DNA of 6,951 nucleotides from NCBI GenBank assembly GCA_023394015.1, contig JAEXBL010000007.1:1-6951 (forward strand), written 5' to 3'. A program made the position numbers and the translations under genes. A model generated the notes under the pieces. That model was not told the origin of the DNA, did not search any database, and saw nothing but the letters and a program-made list of their open reading frames with translations. The stretch comes from Pseudomonadota bacterium. Its GTDB lineage: Bacteria > Pseudomonadota > Gammaproteobacteria > Burkholderiales > Burkholderiaceae_C. This document shows positions 4,702 through 6,951 of the stretch, in pieces. The stretch's first letter is position 1; each line of letters starts with the position of its first letter.

Positions 4702-6951
4702 TCACGCCAGCCCGCTCAGATCATTGATCGCGCGCAGCACGCGCTCTGCCGTGGCCGGGGCGTCCATCTGCACGGGCTGGCCGCCGGCGCGGGCGGCGGC
4801 GACGGCGTGGCGCAGGGCCTCCCACACGCTGATGGCGAGCATGAAGGGCGGCTCGCCGACGGCCTTGCTGCGAAACACCGTGTCTTCGTCGTTCGCCTCG
4901 GGCCAGAAGTGCACCGCAAAGTGCGGTGGTGTGTCGCCGGCGGCGGGGATCTTGTAGGTGCTGGGCGCCTTGGTGGTGAGGGCGCCTTCCGCGTTCCACA
5001 CCAGCTCCTCGGTGGTCAGCCAACCCATGCCCTGGATGAAGCCGCCCTCGATCTGACCGATGTCGATGGCCGGGTTGATGCTGCGCCCCACGTCGTGCAG
5101 GATGTCCACCGCCAGCACGCGGTACTCGCCGGTCAGGGTGTCGATGGCGACCTCGCTGCAGGCGGCGCCGTAGGCGAAGTAGAAGAACGGCCGGCCGCTG
5201 AGCGTGGTCTTGTCGTAGTGGATCTTGGGCGTGCGGTAGAAGCCGTCGCTCCACAGCTGGATGCGGTTGGCATAGGCCGCCTGCACCACCTCGGCAAAGG
5301 CGCGCGTGGCCTTGGGCGTGACGACCTGGCCGCCGCGGAATTCCACCGCGCCCGCGCCGCAGCCATCCAGCCCGCCGACGAAGGCCGCCAGGTTGCCGCG
5401 CACCGTGCGCGCCGCCGCCTGCGCGGCCTTGCCGTTCAAATCGGTGCCGCTGGAGGCGGCGGTGGCGCTGGCGTTGGGCACCTTGTCGGTGGCGCTGGCG
5501 GTGACCAGCACCTGCGCCAGCGGCACGCCCAGCTCGTCGGCCACCACCTGCGCCACCTTGGTGTGCAAGCCCTGGCCCATTTCGGTGCCGCCGTGGTTCA
5601 CCTGCACGCTGCCGTCGGTGTAGACGTGGACCAGCGCGCCGGCCTGGTTGAACTGCGTGGCGGTGAAGCTGATGCCGAACTTGACGGGGGTGATGGCCAG
5701 GCCGCGCTTGATCTGGGCGTGGGTGGCGTTCCAGGACAACACGGCCGCCTGGCGCTGCCGATATTGGGCCAGCAGTTCCATCTTGGGCAACAACTCGTGC
5801 AGGCAGTTGTCCTCGACCTGCATCTGGTAGTGCGTGGTGCAGCGATCGGTGGCGCCGCGCGGGCCGTACAGGTTGGCCAGGCGCACGTCCAGCGCGTCCT
5901 TGCCCAGGGCGCGGGCAATGTCGCCCAGGATGGTCTCGATGGCGATCACGCCCTGCGGGCCGCCGAAGCCGCGAAACGCGGTGTGGCTTTGCTGGTTGGT
6001 CTTGCAGCGGTAGCTGCGGATCAGCACGTCGCTCAGGAAATAGGCGTTGTCGGCATGGAACACGGCGCGGTCGCACACCGGGCCGCTCAGGTCGGCGCTG
6101 AAGCCGCAGTTGGCCATCATGTCGAGCTTCAGGCCGGTGATGCGGCCGGTGTCGTCGAAGCCGACCTCGTAGTCGTAGGCGAACGGGTGGCGCTTGCCGG
6201 TGATCATGAAGTCGTCGTCGCGGTCCAGCCGCAGCTTCACCGGCGCCTTGGTTTTCAGCGCGGCCAGCGCCGCCCACACGGCCATGTGGCCGGCCTGGGT
6301 CTCCTTGCCGCCAAAGCCGCCGCCCATGCGCCGGCACTCCACGGTGACGCGGTGGCTGGCCATGCCGAGCGCGTGCGCCACCCAGTGCTGCACCTCGCCG
6401 GGGTGCTGCGTGCTGCTGGTGATGTGCCACTGCTGCTGCTCGCGGGGCTGGGCCAGGGCGATCTGGCCTTCCAGGTAGAAGTGCTCCTGCCCGCCCACGG
6501 CAAAGCGCCCGCGCAGGCGCTGCGGCGCGCGCGCCAGCCCGGCGGCGGCATCGCCGCGCGCCACCGTCACCGGCGGCAGCACAAAGCTCTCGGCCGCCAT
6601 GGCCTGCTCGATGCCGAGGATGGCGGGCAGCTCGCTGATGTCGAGCCTGACCTGCCGCGCCGCGTGGCGCGCCGCCTGCACCGTGTCGGCCACGATCAGG
6701 CCGACCACCTGGCCGACGTGCTGCACCACCTCGCAGGCCAGGATGGGCTCGTCGTGCACGAAGGTGGCCAGCACCGGGTCGCCGGGAATGTCGGCGGCCG
6801 TGATCAGCGCGCGCACGCCGGGCTGCGCCAGCGCGGCCGCCGCGTCGATGCCGTTCAGCCGGCCGTGCGCCACCGGCGACAGGATGGGCGCGGCGTGCAG
6901 CGTGCCGCGCGGCTCGGGCAGGTCGTCCACGTAGGGCGCCTGGCCCTGCAC
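4702..6951 (-). CDS. xdhB: Xanthine dehydrogenase molybdopterin-binding subunit XdhB (N-terminus outside window)
   Basis: The large molybdenum subunit of cytosolic xanthine dehydrogenase, which oxidises hypoxanthine and xanthine to urate in purine breakdown. The visible 749 residues begin at QGQAPYVDDLPEP, normally some 20-30 residues into the protein, so the true start lies off the right edge; Rhodobacter XdhB has about 777. By spacing against the bovine enzyme, active-site residues are intact (fragment numbering): Gln182 in SSTQHP (bovine Gln767), Glu217 in GGGFGGKE (Glu802), Arg295 in CDRAVFH (Arg880), Phe329 in AFRGFGGPQG (Phe914), Phe425 in KFGISF (Phe1009) and catalytic Glu700 in VGEPPF (Glu1261). 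Keeping both Glu217 and Arg295 supports purine rather than aldehyde substrates. An FeS/FAD partner (xdhA) is expected upstream, beyond 6951, and an xdhC maturation factor often lies nearby; only 4657-4697 and the tRNA follow downstream here. Confidence 0.95.
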   Translation of the reverse strand: MQGQAPYVDDLPEPRGTLHAAPILSPVAHGRLNGIDAAAALAQPGVRALITAADIPGDPVLATFVHDEPILACEVVQHVGQVVGLIVADTVQAARHAARQVRLDISELPAILGIEQAMAAESFVLPPVTVARGDAAAGLARAPQRLRGRFAVGGQEHFYLEGQIALAQPREQQQWHITSSTQHPGEVQHWVAHALGMASHRVTVECRRMGGGFGGKETQAGHMAVWAALAALKTKAPVKLRLDRDDDFMITGKRHPFAYDYEVGFDDTGRITGLKLDMMANCGFSADLSGPVCDRAVFHADNAYFLSDVLIRSYRCKTNQQSHTAFRGFGGPQGVIAIETILGDIARALGKDALDVRLANLYGPRGATDRCTTHYQMQVEDNCLHELLPKMELLAQYRQRQAAVLSWNATHAQIKRGLAITPVKFGISFTATQFNQAGALVHVYTDGSVQVNHGGTEMGQGLHTKVAQVVADELGVPLAQVLVTASATDKVPNASATAASSGTDLNGKAAQAAARTVRGNLAAFVGGLDGCGAGAVEFRGGQVVTPKATRAFAEVVQAAYANRIQLWSDGFYRTPKIHYDKTTLSGRPFFYFAYGAACSEVAIDTLTGEYRVLAVDILHDVGRSINPAIDIGQIEGGFIQGMGWLTTEELVWNAEGALTTKAPSTYKIPAAGDTPPHFAVHFWPEANDEDTVFRSKAVGEPPFMLAISVWEALRHAVAAARAGGQPVQMDAPATAERVLRAINDLSGLA

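Noticed and set aside
4721..6430. Long minus-strand open frame (569 codons) inside xdhB
   Set aside because: Arg/His/Pro/Gly-rich out-of-frame shadow of xdhB, whose own frame has an intact xanthine dehydrogenase active site.

Overview
The window reads as chromosomal DNA from a high-GC betaproteobacterium, most likely Burkholderiales and probably family Comamonadaceae (Acidovorax, Alicycliphilus or Delftia-like). This rests on the very GC-rich codon usage, the phenylacetate (paa) gene set, and an intergenic GC-rich hairpin cluster of a style I associate with Comamonadaceae genomes. It is inference, since no 16S or species marker is present.

Layout from left to right. (1) The 3' part of a plus-strand gene for a DUF3108-type exported or periplasmic protein runs to 746. 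(2) A 267-bp gap (747-1013) has no credible gene but holds two repeat-like hairpin elements. (3) A tight minus-strand operon, transcribed from 3619 down to 1014, encodes a PaaG isomerase, a PaaI thioesterase and a PaaK phenylacetate-CoA ligase. (4) A 121-bp divergent regulatory region (3620-3740) contains a near-perfect inverted repeat that looks like a TetR-family (PaaR-type) operator. (5) A plus-strand enoyl-CoA hydratase, PaaF-like, starts at GTG 3741. (6) A stable-RNA promoter, a tRNA-Met(CAT) and a strong intrinsic terminator follow (4558-4697). (7) A minus-strand xdhB-type molybdopterin subunit of xanthine dehydrogenase runs in from the right edge and ends at 4702, just beyond the terminator.

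How the genes fit together. PaaK activates phenylacetate to phenylacetyl-CoA. After ring epoxidation by PaaABCE (not in this window), PaaG makes the oxepin-CoA and later shifts a double bond to form 2,3-didehydroadipyl-CoA, which PaaF hydrates. PaaI hydrolyses stalled or dead-end aryl-CoA esters and so releases trapped CoA. The PaaG and PaaF genes diverge from one shared operator, so one regulator could control both sides. The tRNA and xdhB genes appear unrelated to this pathway; xdhB belongs to purine catabolism, converting hypoxanthine and xanthine to urate.

I found no clearly new biological system. The points most worth checking are the shared operator, an A31-C39 mismatch in the tRNA-Met anticodon stem, and the repeat elements downstream of paaK.
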